Part shown: positions 34,821-44,022 of the stretch, piece after piece
How the letters are laid out: every line of letters starts with the position of its first letter
Numbering within the stretch: position 1 is the stretch's first letter
Source of the DNA: Candidatus Woesearchaeota archaeon
Lineage (GTDB): Archaea; Nanobdellota; Nanobdellia; Woesearchaeales; GW2011-AR9
Reading direction: 5' to 3'
Assembly (NCBI GenBank): GCA_945861715.1
Contig: CAMAVK010000002.1
Location: 74,440-138,439 of the forward strand
DNA: 64,000 nt
The notes under the pieces: model-generated
What the model saw: only the letters and a program-made list of their open reading frames with translations
The model's database searches: none
Told to the model about the DNA's origin: nothing
Program-made: the position numbers and the translations under genes

Positions 34821-35585
34821 CTATTCGAGGAGTGTGAGACCATACATAAGCCCAATTCCTACTAGCAGCGCAATGAAGTGCATGACTGATTCTTTTATTC
34901 TGGCGTCTTTTTGGAGCTCTGGGATGAGGTTTGAACCGGCAATATAGAGAAATCCGCCGGCCGCAAATGGAAGAATACTTTTTGTAAAGAGTTCTGAGTT
35001 CCCCCCAAAATATAATCCTACTCCTGCACCAATGATTGCAATAGCACCTGAGAGAAAGTTGAAGAGTAATGCCTTCTTTTTACTAAAACCTGAATATAGT
35101 AATACTCCAAAATCGGCTATTTCTTGAGGTATTTCGTGAACTACTACTGCAATGGTTGTGGCGATGCCTAGTGGGATGTTTATAATATATGCACTTGCGA
35201 TTACTACGCCATCTAGAAAGTTGTGAAGACCGTCACCTACCAAATTTAATGGGGCCATGGCTGAGTGTTCATGGTTGTGTTTGTCCTTGCTAAATTGGTG
35301 AGAGTGACAATGGTGATAATGGATTATTTTTTCTAGGACAAAAAATACGACTACTCCACTTAAAACTAAAAATGATATTCTCGTTGTGAGGCCGCTGTCT
35401 CCAACTGCTTCTGGAAGAAGATGTAGAAATGCTCCCCCAAAAAGTGTTCCTGCTGATAGACTAACTAATATTAATAGCATTTTTTTAGAAAGATCTTTTT
35501 TGATTAGAAGTGTTAATGCACCTACAAAAGAAATACAGGAGACGATGAAAACACTGGCTATGGTGTACATAATTATTTGGTTCAT
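34821..35585 (-). CDS. ZIP-family metal transporter
   Basis: 254 residues with eight membrane helices. His-rich loop HYHHCHSHQF...NHEHSAM at about 90-110 between helices 3 and 4, helix 4 GDGLHNFLDGVVIASAY and helix 5 VVVHEIPQEIADFGVLLY carry the metal-site residues of the family (HNF.DG; HEIPQE). It imports Zn2+ or Fe2+ into the cytosol. Divergent from a Fur-family regulator with a shared upstream region; the minus-strand TATA box is 25 bp from the ATG. Confidence 0.93.
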   Translation of the reverse strand: MNQIIMYTIASVFIVSCISFVGALTLLIKKDLSKKMLLILVSLSAGTLFGGAFLHLLPEAVGDSGLTTRISFLVLSGVVVFFVLEKIIHYHHCHSHQFSKDKHNHEHSAMAPLNLVGDGLHNFLDGVVIASAYIINIPLGIATTIAVVVHEIPQEIADFGVLLYSGFSKKKALLFNFLSGAIAIIGAGVGLYFGGNSELFTKSILPFAAGGFLYIAGSNLIPELQKDARIKESVMHFIALLVGIGLMYGLTLLE

Positions 35586-35601
35586 AGATTGATTGTTTAC
35601 T

Positions 35602-35641
35602 TATGGTTTTATATACTTTACTGATTTTCATTCTCATTAAG
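35602..35641. promoter_or_regulatory. Shared divergent promoter with Fur-box-like sequence
   Basis: TTTTATATACTTTA at about 35605-35618 serves as a TATA box on both strands. Next to it, GATTTTCATTCTCATTA (35622-35638) resembles the GATAATGATAATCATTATC Fur consensus, in the right place to control the ZIP gene and its regulator. Confidence 0.45.
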
Positions 35642-35661
35642 TAGTTTAATTGGTTTATATT

Positions 35662-36048
35662 ATGGCAATTTCACGTGAAACGCGGCAAAAGGATATTTTA
35701 TGCGCACAAGTTAGCTTGATGCATACCTTTTTTAGTGCACAGGAATTATTTGATAAAGTTTTTTTGTTGGATTCTGGGGTGGGCAAGGCTACCGTATATC
35801 GTTTTTTACAGAGGACTCGTGATGCGGGGAGTATTCATTCCTTTGAGTGTGGGGGGGTTACAGTTTATTCATTGACAGCTAGGATGCATTGTCATTTTGT
35901 GTGTGAGACATGTGGTGATCAGGAACATTTTTTGCTATCTGATCTTCCTTTTTTAACTCGTGAGATGCAGAAGAGAGCATGTCATATACAAGTGAGTGTT
36001 GATGGGGTTTGTAAGAAGTGTGCGTCTAATCGTATTACTTCCGTTTGA
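35662..36048 (+). CDS. Fur-family metal regulator (Zur/Fur-like)
   Basis: 128 residues from the ATG at 35662. Winged helix with recognition helix GKATVYRFLQRTRDAGSI, then the dimer and metal domain with HCHFVCETCGDQEHF and the second structural-zinc pair VCKKCAS. Paired with a divergent ZIP transporter, it likely represses uptake when metal is plentiful. Zn is favoured from the ZIP partner, but Fe cannot be excluded. Confidence 0.88.
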   Translation: MAISRETRQKDILCAQVSLMHTFFSAQELFDKVFLLDSGVGKATVYRFLQRTRDAGSIHSFECGGVTVYSLTARMHCHFVCETCGDQEHFLLSDLPFLTREMQKRACHIQVSVDGVCKKCASNRITSV

Positions 36049-36158
36049 GGTAAGTTTAAGTCTTTGAAATTGTTTTTATGATATTCTTTTTTGGAAATTC
36101 TTCTTTTGAATATGCTGGTTACAAACTATTATAAACCTATTTCTGTTTACTGTGAGGT

Positions 36159-37853
36159 ATGTATGTTGGGGATGATAAGGTTGCAGTTGAACTTCAAGGT
36201 TTGATTCAGGGTGAGGTGTGTAGTTCGGCTGATATCTTGAAAAAATGTAGCAGTGATGCGAGTGCGTTTCGAGTTATGCCACGTCTTGTTGTGTTTCCCT
36301 CTAGTGTTGATGATATTTCTTTGGTTGTAAAATATGTTGCACAGCAGAAGAAAAAAGATAGTTCTTTGTCACTTACGGTTCGATCGGCTGGGACTGATAT
36401 GACAGGTGGTCCGCTTAATGAGTCTATTATTCTTGATGTTTCTAAACATATTAATCGGTTGCGTAAACTTGGGAAAGATTATGCTATTGTTGAGCCCGGT
36501 TTGTTTTATAGAGATTTAGAGAAGGCTACTCTTCACAAGAATTTGATTTATCCTAGTTATCCTGCTTCGAAGATGTTATGTAGTGTGGGCGGAATTGTGT
36601 CCAACAATTCTGGAGGGGAATTAAGTTTACGTTATGGTCAAACATGTAAATGGGTGCGTGGATTAAAAGTAATTTTACATGATGGGAAGGAGTATTCTTT
36701 TTCTAAAATTTCGGTTGCAGAGGTTCAGAGGAAGTGTTTGCAAAAAGATTTTGAAGGAGACATTTATCGAAAAATGTTTGCGTTGTTACGTAAACATGAT
36801 GTTTTGATTAAGAAGTCTAAACCACATACGAGTAAGAATTCGACAGGGTACTTGTTGTGGGATATTTATGATGCTGAAGCGGGTACGTTTGATTTGGCGC
36901 AGGTGTTTGTTGGCGCTCAAGGTACTTTGGGTATTGTTACAGAGGAGAAATTGGGGTTGATTTCTGTTGAACCTCATTCGATGATGTATGTTATTTATTT
37001 ACGAGATTTGGATGTTTTAGGTGAAATTGTTGACTTGGTTCTTACTACTGGCCCAACTAGTTTTGAATCGTATGATGATAAAACATTGCATTTGGCGATT
37101 AAATATGCTGGCGAAATTGGGCGTATGATCAGCAAGGAAGAAAATATATTTAAGTTTGCGTGGCATATGTTGCCTGATTTTTGGCGAATTATTTCTATGC
37201 GTCAAATCCCTAAGTTGGTGTTGATGGTTGAATTCACCGGCCTTACGTTAGCTGAGGTTAAAGCTAAAATTTGTGTTGTTGATTCTTTGATGCGTCCGTT
37301 TGTGTTGAATAATGGAGTTAAAGTGTATACTACGAAAACAAAGGTTGATGCGAAACGTTATTGGACGATTCGTCGCCAAAGTTTTAATTTGTTACGAAAA
37401 AAGATTCAGGGTAAACAAACGGTTCCATTTATTGATGATATTATTGTTCCTCCTGCTTGTTTGAAGCAGTTTCTTCCGGAGTTAGATGCGGTTTTGAAGG
37501 AATATCCTTCCTTAATTTATACGATTGCCGGACATATGGGGGATGGTAATTTTCATATTATTCCGTTGATGGATATGGAGGATGCTGCGCAGAGACGAAT
37601 CATTCCCACACTTTGCGAGAAGGTGTATTCTCTTGTGTTGAAATATGGTGGGTCTCTTAGTGCGGAGCATAATGAAGGACTGATACGTGGACCATATATG
37701 CAGAAGATGTATGGGAAGGAGATGTTTGGTCTTTTTTGTGAGGTTAAAAATATTTTTGATCCTGATACTATTTTCAATCCTCATAAGAAAACGGACGCTA
37801 ATTTGAAATATTCGCTTGCACATATTAAAAAAGATAATGTGCACGATGTTTGA
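36159..37853 (+). CDS. FAD-linked oxidase, GlcD/D-lactate dehydrogenase family
   Basis: 564 residues. FAD-binding PCMH domain (PRLVVFPSSVDDISLVVKYV, VRSAGTDMTGGPLNESIILD, SVGGIVSNNSGGELSLRYG, FVGAQGTLGIVTE) followed by the FAD-oxidase C domain with AGHMGDGNFH and the SAEHNEG motif. Such enzymes oxidise D-lactate, glycolate or D-2-hydroxy acids and pass electrons to an acceptor. No Fe-S domain is fused. A TATTATAAACC box lies about 25-30 bp upstream. Confidence 0.88.
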   Translation: MYVGDDKVAVELQGLIQGEVCSSADILKKCSSDASAFRVMPRLVVFPSSVDDISLVVKYVAQQKKKDSSLSLTVRSAGTDMTGGPLNESIILDVSKHINRLRKLGKDYAIVEPGLFYRDLEKATLHKNLIYPSYPASKMLCSVGGIVSNNSGGELSLRYGQTCKWVRGLKVILHDGKEYSFSKISVAEVQRKCLQKDFEGDIYRKMFALLRKHDVLIKKSKPHTSKNSTGYLLWDIYDAEAGTFDLAQVFVGAQGTLGIVTEEKLGLISVEPHSMMYVIYLRDLDVLGEIVDLVLTTGPTSFESYDDKTLHLAIKYAGEIGRMISKEENIFKFAWHMLPDFWRIISMRQIPKLVLMVEFTGLTLAEVKAKICVVDSLMRPFVLNNGVKVYTTKTKVDAKRYWTIRRQSFNLLRKKIQGKQTVPFIDDIIVPPACLKQFLPELDAVLKEYPSLIYTIAGHMGDGNFHIIPLMDMEDAAQRRIIPTLCEKVYSLVLKYGGSLSAEHNEGLIRGPYMQKMYGKEMFGLFCEVKNIFDPDTIFNPHKKTDANLKYSLAHIKKDNVHDV

Positions 37854-37886
37854 TTAATTTAAATACTGTGTGATGTTTGATTAATT
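37845..37886. repeat. Direct repeat across the stop codon, 27-bp period
   Basis: GATGTTTGATTAATT occurs at 37845-37859 and again at 37872-37886, a short duplication that includes the end of the GlcD-like gene. Confidence 0.7.
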
Positions 37887-37940
37887 AAGATAATTAGGGA
37901 GGCTAATCTTATTATCTCTTGTTATTTTATTTTTCATTGT

Positions 37941-38810
37941 TCAATTTGAATAGTTAATCTTTGAGAATGTGTGGTCTTTGTTTACATCGATGATGCAGTT
38001 TGGTTTAATTTTATCGTAGCATACATAAGTTAGGGGTAGGAAGACATCAACGAAATGGTTGATTTGTTGTGTTGTCATACTGCCGCTACTGTTTGTTGAT
38101 TTTTTAAGTTGTTGTTCGGCTTGATTACGCCATATTTTGTGCATCTGGGGATTTGGTGGTTTGAGCATGATCATGTAGTTTAGTTTTTTCCAAATGGGTT
38201 GGTATTCTTTTATTTGTTGGATGAGAATGTTTTGACTTTTTCCAGTGGGGTCTAGTTTCTTTAGGTTGAAGTTATATTTTTTACATGTGGCTTGTAAGAC
38301 TTTTTTGGTAATATTGGGAATTGCTACACACCATCCTTCAAAGAGAATTATGTCTTGTGGGCTGCGTACGTTGATTATTTTTTTAATTTGATCACCTTGT
38401 CCGTTATGGAGTGATTTGTCAAATATGGGGATAGCAAATGGTTGCTTTTTTTGTATTCTGTCTAGTACTTTTGTTAATGTTTTTAGATTGTGTGTTCCAG
38501 GCATGCCGCGTGGAATTTGATAAAATGCATTTGCTGCGTGTTTTTTCCGGAATATTTCTCGGTCTTTGGATGTGGTGTAAAAATCATCTATGGAGAAATG
38601 ATGTGTTTTGTATCCTTTTGTGGTTAATATTTGTTCGAGTTCGGTGGTCATAGTACTTTTGCCGGTGCCTTGACCTCCTTGGATACCTATGATGAGTGTC
38701 TTTTTTGGATTTTTTTGTTTTTGTTGAATGAGGATGTTTGAGAGTGGCTCTAGAACGAGATTTTTTTCTTTTTGGGTGATTGGACTTTGTAGATGTTGTG
38801 TGGTTTTCAC
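37941..38810 (-). CDS. D-glycerate 3-kinase-like P-loop kinase
   Basis: 289 residues. Walker A GIQGGQGTGKST near 43-54, SIDDFYTT, RGMPGTHN, the Walker B-type IILFEGWCVAI, and a C-terminal FVDVFLPLTYVCY. This set matches the plant/fungal/cyanobacterial-type glycerate kinase (GLYK). It phosphorylates D-glycerate to 3-phosphoglycerate. It sits convergent with a GlcD-like oxidase, a possible metabolic link through glycolate/glycerate. Confidence 0.85.
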   Translation of the reverse strand: MKTTQHLQSPITQKEKNLVLEPLSNILIQQKQKNPKKTLIIGIQGGQGTGKSTMTTELEQILTTKGYKTHHFSIDDFYTTSKDREIFRKKHAANAFYQIPRGMPGTHNLKTLTKVLDRIQKKQPFAIPIFDKSLHNGQGDQIKKIINVRSPQDIILFEGWCVAIPNITKKVLQATCKKYNFNLKKLDPTGKSQNILIQQIKEYQPIWKKLNYMIMLKPPNPQMHKIWRNQAEQQLKKSTNSSGSMTTQQINHFVDVFLPLTYVCYDKIKPNCIIDVNKDHTFSKINYSN

Positions 38811-38829
38811 AATTGGGATTGTTTTTTTG

Positions 38830-38847
38830 GTTTAATATATCTTTTTA
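38830..38847 (+). promoter_or_regulatory. Possible TATA region for structured RNA
   Basis: TTTAATATATCTTTTTA lies about 30-45 bp before the closing stem of the structured element at 38880. An alternative TATA box for the opposite strand is ATTTAAATAAC at about 39061-39072. Confidence 0.4.
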
Positions 38848-38879
38848 TGTGGGTGTGGTCATTATTTTAGAAGAATGAA

Positions 38880-39049
38880 CGCCACGGGCCGGACTTTCTC
38901 AAGTCAAAACCGGTCTGCTTAACTTGCTTTGAACCGGCGATCCCAGAGGGACAGGATAAATGCGGTATTGTAGGAGATCTGATGGACAATAGCCCATAGC
39001 AATCCTGCGCAATACCAGATTATGCGACCGTGGCGCTGTAGGCTTTTTT
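38880..39049. ncRNA. GC-rich structured RNA of unknown class
   Basis: A GC-rich island in AT-rich surroundings, closed by a perfect 8-bp stem CGCCACGG (38880-38887) with CCGTGGCG (39028-39035). Inner helices: GACTT/AAGTC with CCG/CGG (38889-38913), CCGGT/ACCGG (38910-38914/38933-38937), TCCC/GGGA (38941-38951), GGTATTG/CAATACC (38964-38970/39010-39016) with AGGA/TCCT and ATGG/CCAT inside. A T6 run follows on the plus strand. Strand is not settled. It does not match RNase P, SRP or 5S RNA by eye. Confidence 0.6.
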
Positions 39050-39172
39050 CAGGGGGATGTTATTTAAATGTTTCTTTTGTGTTGTGGTGTTTTTAGGTGG
39101 TTGTTCATGGGAGTTTTTCCGGTATTTTTATATAGCTAGATTTTCTTCTTTATTTGTATTAGGGGTATAGTT

Positions 39173-41437
39173 GTGAGAAAAAATCATATCAAAAATAAGA
39201 GGCTTCATGGACAAAAGATATGGGCATTTAGTTTGCTCTCTGTTTTGATTGTTGTTGGTTTTGGTGCTCTATTTCACTATTCAAGTTCCTTTTCTTCTCT
39301 ATCACTTACCGGGCAGGTTACCGCTGATTCCCCATTTCTTTCTAATGCTCCTTTGGTACCAGTAACAGGCGTGGCTAGTGCTTATTCTCGCGGTTTTATT
39401 TCAAATACTGTTCCTTATGTATATTATGTTGGTTCACGAAGACAAGCGATATGTACTTGTCCAAAAAATGTGTGTCCTGCGTTTGCTTCGTGCGGAGTTG
39501 CTCTTGCGTCTGCTCCAGCTCTTATTGCGCAGATTACATCAAATGATGCAAAGTGTTTTGCGGTTACTCAAAAAGCAGGAGTCACATATGGCTCGGCTCC
39601 TACTATTACCATCGGTATTTGCCCTGTTGCGAGTAAAGCTGCAAGTCCACCTCCACCTTCTGCATGTTCATCTATAACGCATGGTACGCTTTGCTCTGGA
39701 GATGATATTGGTACTGTTCCTGCTACTGATTTTTCGTTGCCTGTTCTTAGTTGTACTAATCAACGAAAGTGTGAGTTTACTTGTGGTGCTGGTTATGTTC
39801 CGGTTGGAAAACAATGTATTGCTGTACCTGCAGCCGGCGTATGTGTTGATTCGGATTCGGGCGTTAATGGTGCGGTTCAAGGCTACGGTGTTACTTCAGG
39901 ATTGGTTAAAGTTGATTCGTGTTTTAGTGCGACTAGTATGCGTGAAGTAACTTGTTCTAATAACCAAATTAGTACCTCGAATAGTTTTACGTGTTCGGCT
40001 CAACAGGGTTGTGTTAACGGGATGTGTTCTGCTCGCACTAATTTGTATAATACTGTTCTTGCTGCTCCTGGCCCTTTTGCTCGTTCAGTGTGTGAAAAAC
40101 GATTGGCTGAGTTAGGTTTGTATCCGTCGGATTCCGTTCGAGCTGCGTCATGCCTGGGTACACATGTGGGCGTTCCACTCTTTATGGCAAATACTGGTCG
40201 AGTGTATACTGTTGATACTATTGGTCTTAGTCTTCCTGGTGGGTCCATTGCTGTTCCTACGGGTACACTCAAAGCTATTGGTAATTTTTGTCCAGTGTAT
40301 CGAAGTTCGCATGCTGCTGAATTTGTAACTGACACTGTTGGAGCTAATTCGTTTTATTACCCCACTTCTGCTGTGGCGCTTAAGGGTTGCCTTGGGTCTC
40401 TTGATCCAACTCTTCTTATTTCTTATGATGGTACATCATTAGTTCTTGCGACAAGTAACTCCATGTTTGATATTTTTTCCAATGTTGCCCTTTATCCAAC
40501 GTACGCAGTGCACGTTGCAGATGTTGATGTAGATAGGATTGCTGATGGTGTTGATAATTGTGTAAATATTGCTAATCCTACTCAAACTGATACCGACCGT
40601 GATGGTAAGGGAGATTTATGTGATAATTGTGTTTCCGTTTCGAATGTAGGCCAACTTGATTCTGATTCTGATCTAGTTGGAAATGCTTGTGACAATTGTG
40701 CTGATCTTGCTAATCGTGATCAGTTAGATTCTGATCGTGATAAAATTGGTGATGTGTGTGAAGTTGTTGCTCCTGCTCGCACGCTGCCTTCTTATTGGGA
40801 TTTGAATAATGATAATTTAGTAGATACGAGAGCTGATAGTGTTGGTCCTCCTGCTGTTACTAATTTAGATTCTGCCTGTGCTATGGCAGCGTTTAATTAC
40901 TTACCCCTTCGTCAATTTCAACCGGTCAAGGCTGCATGTGGTAATTCGCTTGTTGGATCTCGGAAAATTGATTTTGATTGTAATGGTCGCGTTAGTTTGA
41001 ATGAGATGCTCGAAACAATTGCAGTTATTACTCAAGGACAACCTATCTCTGGTGATCTTAATACTGATACTATCCCAGATTGTACTCTTTTGAATACTGA
41101 TTCTGACGGTATTGCGTTTGTTGATGACAATTGTCCTACAGTTTCAAATGTTGATCAAGCAGATGCTGATTCTGATGGAGTTGGGAACGTTTGCGATGCT
41201 GATTATGTATCTCCTGCTGCAGCTGCTCCTACTGGTGGGGCGGGGGCGGGTACTGGTGCTGGTCAGGCACTTGCTCGTCAGGTATTACCTTATGACTTAA
41301 ATGGAGATGGATGTGTAAATAGATCCGATGTTGATGTATTATTTGCAGAGTTTAGTTCTAATCGCAATTCCCGTGCTGTTGCACATAGGTTAACCTTAAT
41401 AGCTCGCCATATGGGTGAGGGATGTGTGGTGGGTTAA
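39173..41437 (+). CDS. Membrane-anchored surface protein: TSP3 repeats and dockerin-like end
   Basis: 754 residues, GTG start with AGGGGT upstream. One membrane helix (about 18-36) then SLTGQVTADS. A Cys-rich region follows, including a C-GDD-G module (LCSGDDIGTV..., KCEFTCGAGYVPVGKQC). Thrombospondin type 3 calcium repeats at about 450-530 and 640-675 (DSDSDLVGNACDNC, DADSDGVGNVCD). An EF-hand-like DFDCNGRVSLNEM near 602. The end, DLNGDGCVNRSDVDVLFAEF, is a dockerin-like calcium loop and helix. First gene of the 15-kb surface cluster; its stop is one base from the next start. Confidence 0.75.
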   Translation: MRKNHIKNKRLHGQKIWAFSLLSVLIVVGFGALFHYSSSFSSLSLTGQVTADSPFLSNAPLVPVTGVASAYSRGFISNTVPYVYYVGSRRQAICTCPKNVCPAFASCGVALASAPALIAQITSNDAKCFAVTQKAGVTYGSAPTITIGICPVASKAASPPPPSACSSITHGTLCSGDDIGTVPATDFSLPVLSCTNQRKCEFTCGAGYVPVGKQCIAVPAAGVCVDSDSGVNGAVQGYGVTSGLVKVDSCFSATSMREVTCSNNQISTSNSFTCSAQQGCVNGMCSARTNLYNTVLAAPGPFARSVCEKRLAELGLYPSDSVRAASCLGTHVGVPLFMANTGRVYTVDTIGLSLPGGSIAVPTGTLKAIGNFCPVYRSSHAAEFVTDTVGANSFYYPTSAVALKGCLGSLDPTLLISYDGTSLVLATSNSMFDIFSNVALYPTYAVHVADVDVDRIADGVDNCVNIANPTQTDTDRDGKGDLCDNCVSVSNVGQLDSDSDLVGNACDNCADLANRDQLDSDRDKIGDVCEVVAPARTLPSYWDLNNDNLVDTRADSVGPPAVTNLDSACAMAAFNYLPLRQFQPVKAACGNSLVGSRKIDFDCNGRVSLNEMLETIAVITQGQPISGDLNTDTIPDCTLLNTDSDGIAFVDDNCPTVSNVDQADADSDGVGNVCDADYVSPAAAAPTGGAGAGTGAGQALARQVLPYDLNGDGCVNRSDVDVLFAEFSSNRNSRAVAHRLTLIARHMGEGCVVG

Positions 41438-41438
41438 G

Positions 41439-43028
41439 ATGATATCTTCACGTGGGCTTTCAAAGGTTGTACTCATTGGTGTTATGGCTATTTTACTCGT
41501 GGGTGTTCTGGTATTTGTTATGTATAATAAAAGTGCTGTTGGGCAAGCTGTAGCTGTTAACACTGTTAACATTAATACTGTTCATGCGGGTGATGTAGGG
41601 CTTAGTGGTCCAGTTGTTGAGGGTTCAGAGAGCGCTTCAGTTGAAGTAGGACAAGAGTACTTTCTTCGTTTGTTTGCGAATCCCTCCGCTGATTTACATT
41701 CCTATGTTTTCACACTACGCTTTCCAGGGCAGTTTGCGTTTTCTGATACGCCTTATTCTTTCTCTACTCTAAATCCTGATTTTAGTATTCATCAGTCGGT
41801 TGTAAGTGGTGCTGATTATACTGAACTCATAGTAATGGTTAACTCGAATACTGGTGGGGTGATTGATGGCGGGCAGGCACTTTCACTTGGAAGAATATTT
41901 ATGAGGGCAGTTTCTGAAGGAAGTACTAATCCTACTTTTTCGTTTAGTGCACTTGATGAGTCTGGAGCTATCATTCTTGGTGAGGATGACCATGTTTTTG
42001 TTACACCTATCCGTGCAGTTCTTCCCGCTGCGCCTCCTGGTTCTGAGGTGGATCCAATTATTGTTGATACTTGTGATGATAATGGGGTGGCTGTTCCAGT
42101 TATAACTCAGCGGTGTGGTGCTCAGGGTGTGGTTGAGTATTGTGCGCAGAATCTTGGTGAGTCTGCACAATGGTCAGTTGATCCTGATATGCAATGTGGT
42201 GCGGGTACACATTGTGCTGGTGCTGGGATGTGTACTGCTGATGTTGCTGCTTCCCCCGCTGTTGCTGTTGTTGGGGGTGTCTGTGTAGTTGGAGACAGTG
42301 CGTCGGGTTTAGTTTGTGAGAATAGTGTATGGAAGATTGCGAGCGGATGGGATTGTGGATTGCATAGATCTGATTGTGTTTCTGGTACGGCTTGCTCTGC
42401 TGATGGGATTTGTCGAGTACCGGTAGTAGCTGTTGATATGTGTACTGTGGGTGATACTCGTTGTGCAGGTCTGAGTGCTCAAGAAGAATGTGTTCGCGGT
42501 GCTGATGGTATACTTGCGTGGGGCAATATGCAGGGGTGTACCACTCTTATTAGTGGTCAGTTGGGTCGGTCAGTTTCGCACGCGTTTTGTCCGTATGGAG
42601 TTCCGGGTGCATCGCAACACTGTATTGCAGATGAAAACCGTAATGGTATAGAGGATGGACCCAACGATCCTGTTGAAGTTGAAGCTGCTGCGCCTCCTGC
42701 TCCTGAGGTTCCTGCAGTTGAGGAAGTTCCTGCAGTAGTTTGTGTGCTTGGCGATTATAACTCGGATGGACGTGTGTCGATTCAAGACTTTCGTGGATTT
42801 CGGTCCCATGTGTTGTCGTGGAATGATTTGAGTTCGAACTTGGATTGTGGTTCTGCAGGTCAACAATCCTGTTCCGTTCGTGGTCAGTTCCAATGTGATT
42901 CCGGATTAGGGTTTGGTGCTGCCGTGTCGGCATGTAATCCTGGGTGTGTCGTTGGTGACTTTGATTCCAACGGTCGGGTTTCGATTCAGGATTTTAGAGG
43001 ATTTAGAAACGCGGTATTGCGTAGGTAG
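41439..43028 (+). CDS. Scaffoldin-like protein: N-terminal cohesin, C-terminal dockerin-like module
   Basis: 529 residues from the ATG at 41439. Membrane helix (about 12-32), then KSAVGQAVAVN. A cohesin-like beta domain spans about 50-185 (SVEVGQEYFLRLFANPSADL, YVFTLRFPGQFAF, LSLGRIFMRAVSEGST). Cys-rich segments follow. The last 95 residues are a dockerin-like module: GDYNSDGRVSIQDFRGFRSH, a 45-residue insert with cysteines, then GDFDSNGRVSIQDFRGFRNA. Having both partners in one chain would let it polymerise or bridge. Tightly linked to genes on both sides. Confidence 0.78.
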   Translation: MISSRGLSKVVLIGVMAILLVGVLVFVMYNKSAVGQAVAVNTVNINTVHAGDVGLSGPVVEGSESASVEVGQEYFLRLFANPSADLHSYVFTLRFPGQFAFSDTPYSFSTLNPDFSIHQSVVSGADYTELIVMVNSNTGGVIDGGQALSLGRIFMRAVSEGSTNPTFSFSALDESGAIILGEDDHVFVTPIRAVLPAAPPGSEVDPIIVDTCDDNGVAVPVITQRCGAQGVVEYCAQNLGESAQWSVDPDMQCGAGTHCAGAGMCTADVAASPAVAVVGGVCVVGDSASGLVCENSVWKIASGWDCGLHRSDCVSGTACSADGICRVPVVAVDMCTVGDTRCAGLSAQEECVRGADGILAWGNMQGCTTLISGQLGRSVSHAFCPYGVPGASQHCIADENRNGIEDGPNDPVEVEAAAPPAPEVPAVEEVPAVVCVLGDYNSDGRVSIQDFRGFRSHVLSWNDLSSNLDCGSAGQQSCSVRGQFQCDSGLGFGAAVSACNPGCVVGDFDSNGRVSIQDFRGFRNAVLRR

Positions 43029-43034
43029 GGAAGA

Positions 43035-43925
43035 ATGAATTCTACTACTTTTGTTTTTCTTATTTTTGTGCTTCTTTCAACGTTTGTTATTGCCCCACAA
43101 CAACCTGGTGCTGGAGAAGTTCCTGTCGTTACTTGTGTTGGAACTCCACTCCCTGGTACTACACCTTGTTGGTCTGGGACTGGTGTTGTAGCTCCTGGTA
43201 CTCCTATCAGGTATATCACTGCTGGTAATGCTGTTTGTGGCGATTCATTCGAATGTAAGTATGCTTGTCCTTTGGGCCAAGTGGCTGCTCTTGATGGCTC
43301 TGGTTGTCCTACACCGATTAGTTTTGATTTAACTCCGGGAGCTTCTCAGCTTTTCCGTTGGAATAGCCAGTTGGATTACAAACTGACTCTTACTCCGGAA
43401 GGTTTGAATTCGGATGTAGCCAATGTAGATATTTTGGAGCGGACTGCTGATGGTGCTTATCACTCGGTTCGCCGGCTGCGCTTGCTATGGGGTGAGCCTC
43501 TTACAGTGGATATTTCTGTTGCAAGGGTGGGTCCAGAGATTTATGTAACATATGATACTGACGCTGGTGGTGTTTATTTTTTCAAATTACAAAGTGTTGA
43601 CAATTCTCCATTAATTTTGCAGGCTAACGCGGGTGATTGTCTTCGAGGCGATTATAATGTTGATGGTCGTGTTTCAATTCAAGACTTTCGTGGATTTCGA
43701 TCGCATGTATTGTCGTGGTCAACTTTGAGTGAGGATGCAACTTGTGGTGGAGAAGGGCAACAAAGTTGTGCTGTGCGTGGTCAGTTCCAATGTGATTCCG
43801 GGTTAGGGTTTGGTGCTGCCGCGTTAGTTTGTGCTGCGAGTTGCAATATTGGTGACTTTGATTCTAATGGTCGCGTTTCTATTCGGGATTTTAGAGGATT
43901 TCGTAATGCGGTTCTGGGAAGATAA
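43035..43925 (+). CDS. Secreted dockerin-module protein
   Basis: 296 residues, starting 7 bp after the previous stop. Signal peptide (FVFLIFVLLSTFVIA). A short Cys-rich module (GDSFECKYACPLGQVAALDG) is followed by a beta domain of about 100 residues (LFRWNSQLDYKLTLTPEG) and the C-terminal dockerin-like module: GDYNVDGRVSIQDFRGFRSH and GDFDSNGRVSIRDFRGFRNA, with the same six-Cys insert as its neighbours. No membrane anchor, so it probably attaches via a cohesin. Confidence 0.78.
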   Translation: MNSTTFVFLIFVLLSTFVIAPQQPGAGEVPVVTCVGTPLPGTTPCWSGTGVVAPGTPIRYITAGNAVCGDSFECKYACPLGQVAALDGSGCPTPISFDLTPGASQLFRWNSQLDYKLTLTPEGLNSDVANVDILERTADGAYHSVRRLRLLWGEPLTVDISVARVGPEIYVTYDTDAGGVYFFKLQSVDNSPLILQANAGDCLRGDYNVDGRVSIQDFRGFRSHVLSWSTLSEDATCGGEGQQSCAVRGQFQCDSGLGFGAAALVCAASCNIGDFDSNGRVSIRDFRGFRNAVLGR

Positions 43926-44022
43926 CATTTTTTCCCCTATGCTTTAGATATCTGTCACATTTTCAGTTGAGAGTGTGTTTATCGCTTCAATGTTGTTTTG
44001 AATGTAGATTCGTCGAAGACTT

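Noticed and set aside
2558-37330. Repeated GTATAC words in several gaps (2563, 4656, 7550, 7711, 14325, 33697)
   Set aside because: A 6-bp palindrome of A/T-rich make-up is expected often; positions relative to starts vary, so no shared regulator is claimed.
38880-39049. RNase P, SRP or 5S rRNA for the structured element
   Set aside because: Short motif matches on the reverse strand (GAGAAAGTCC, AAGTTAAGC) are in the wrong order and distance for these molecules, and the conserved partner sequences are missing.
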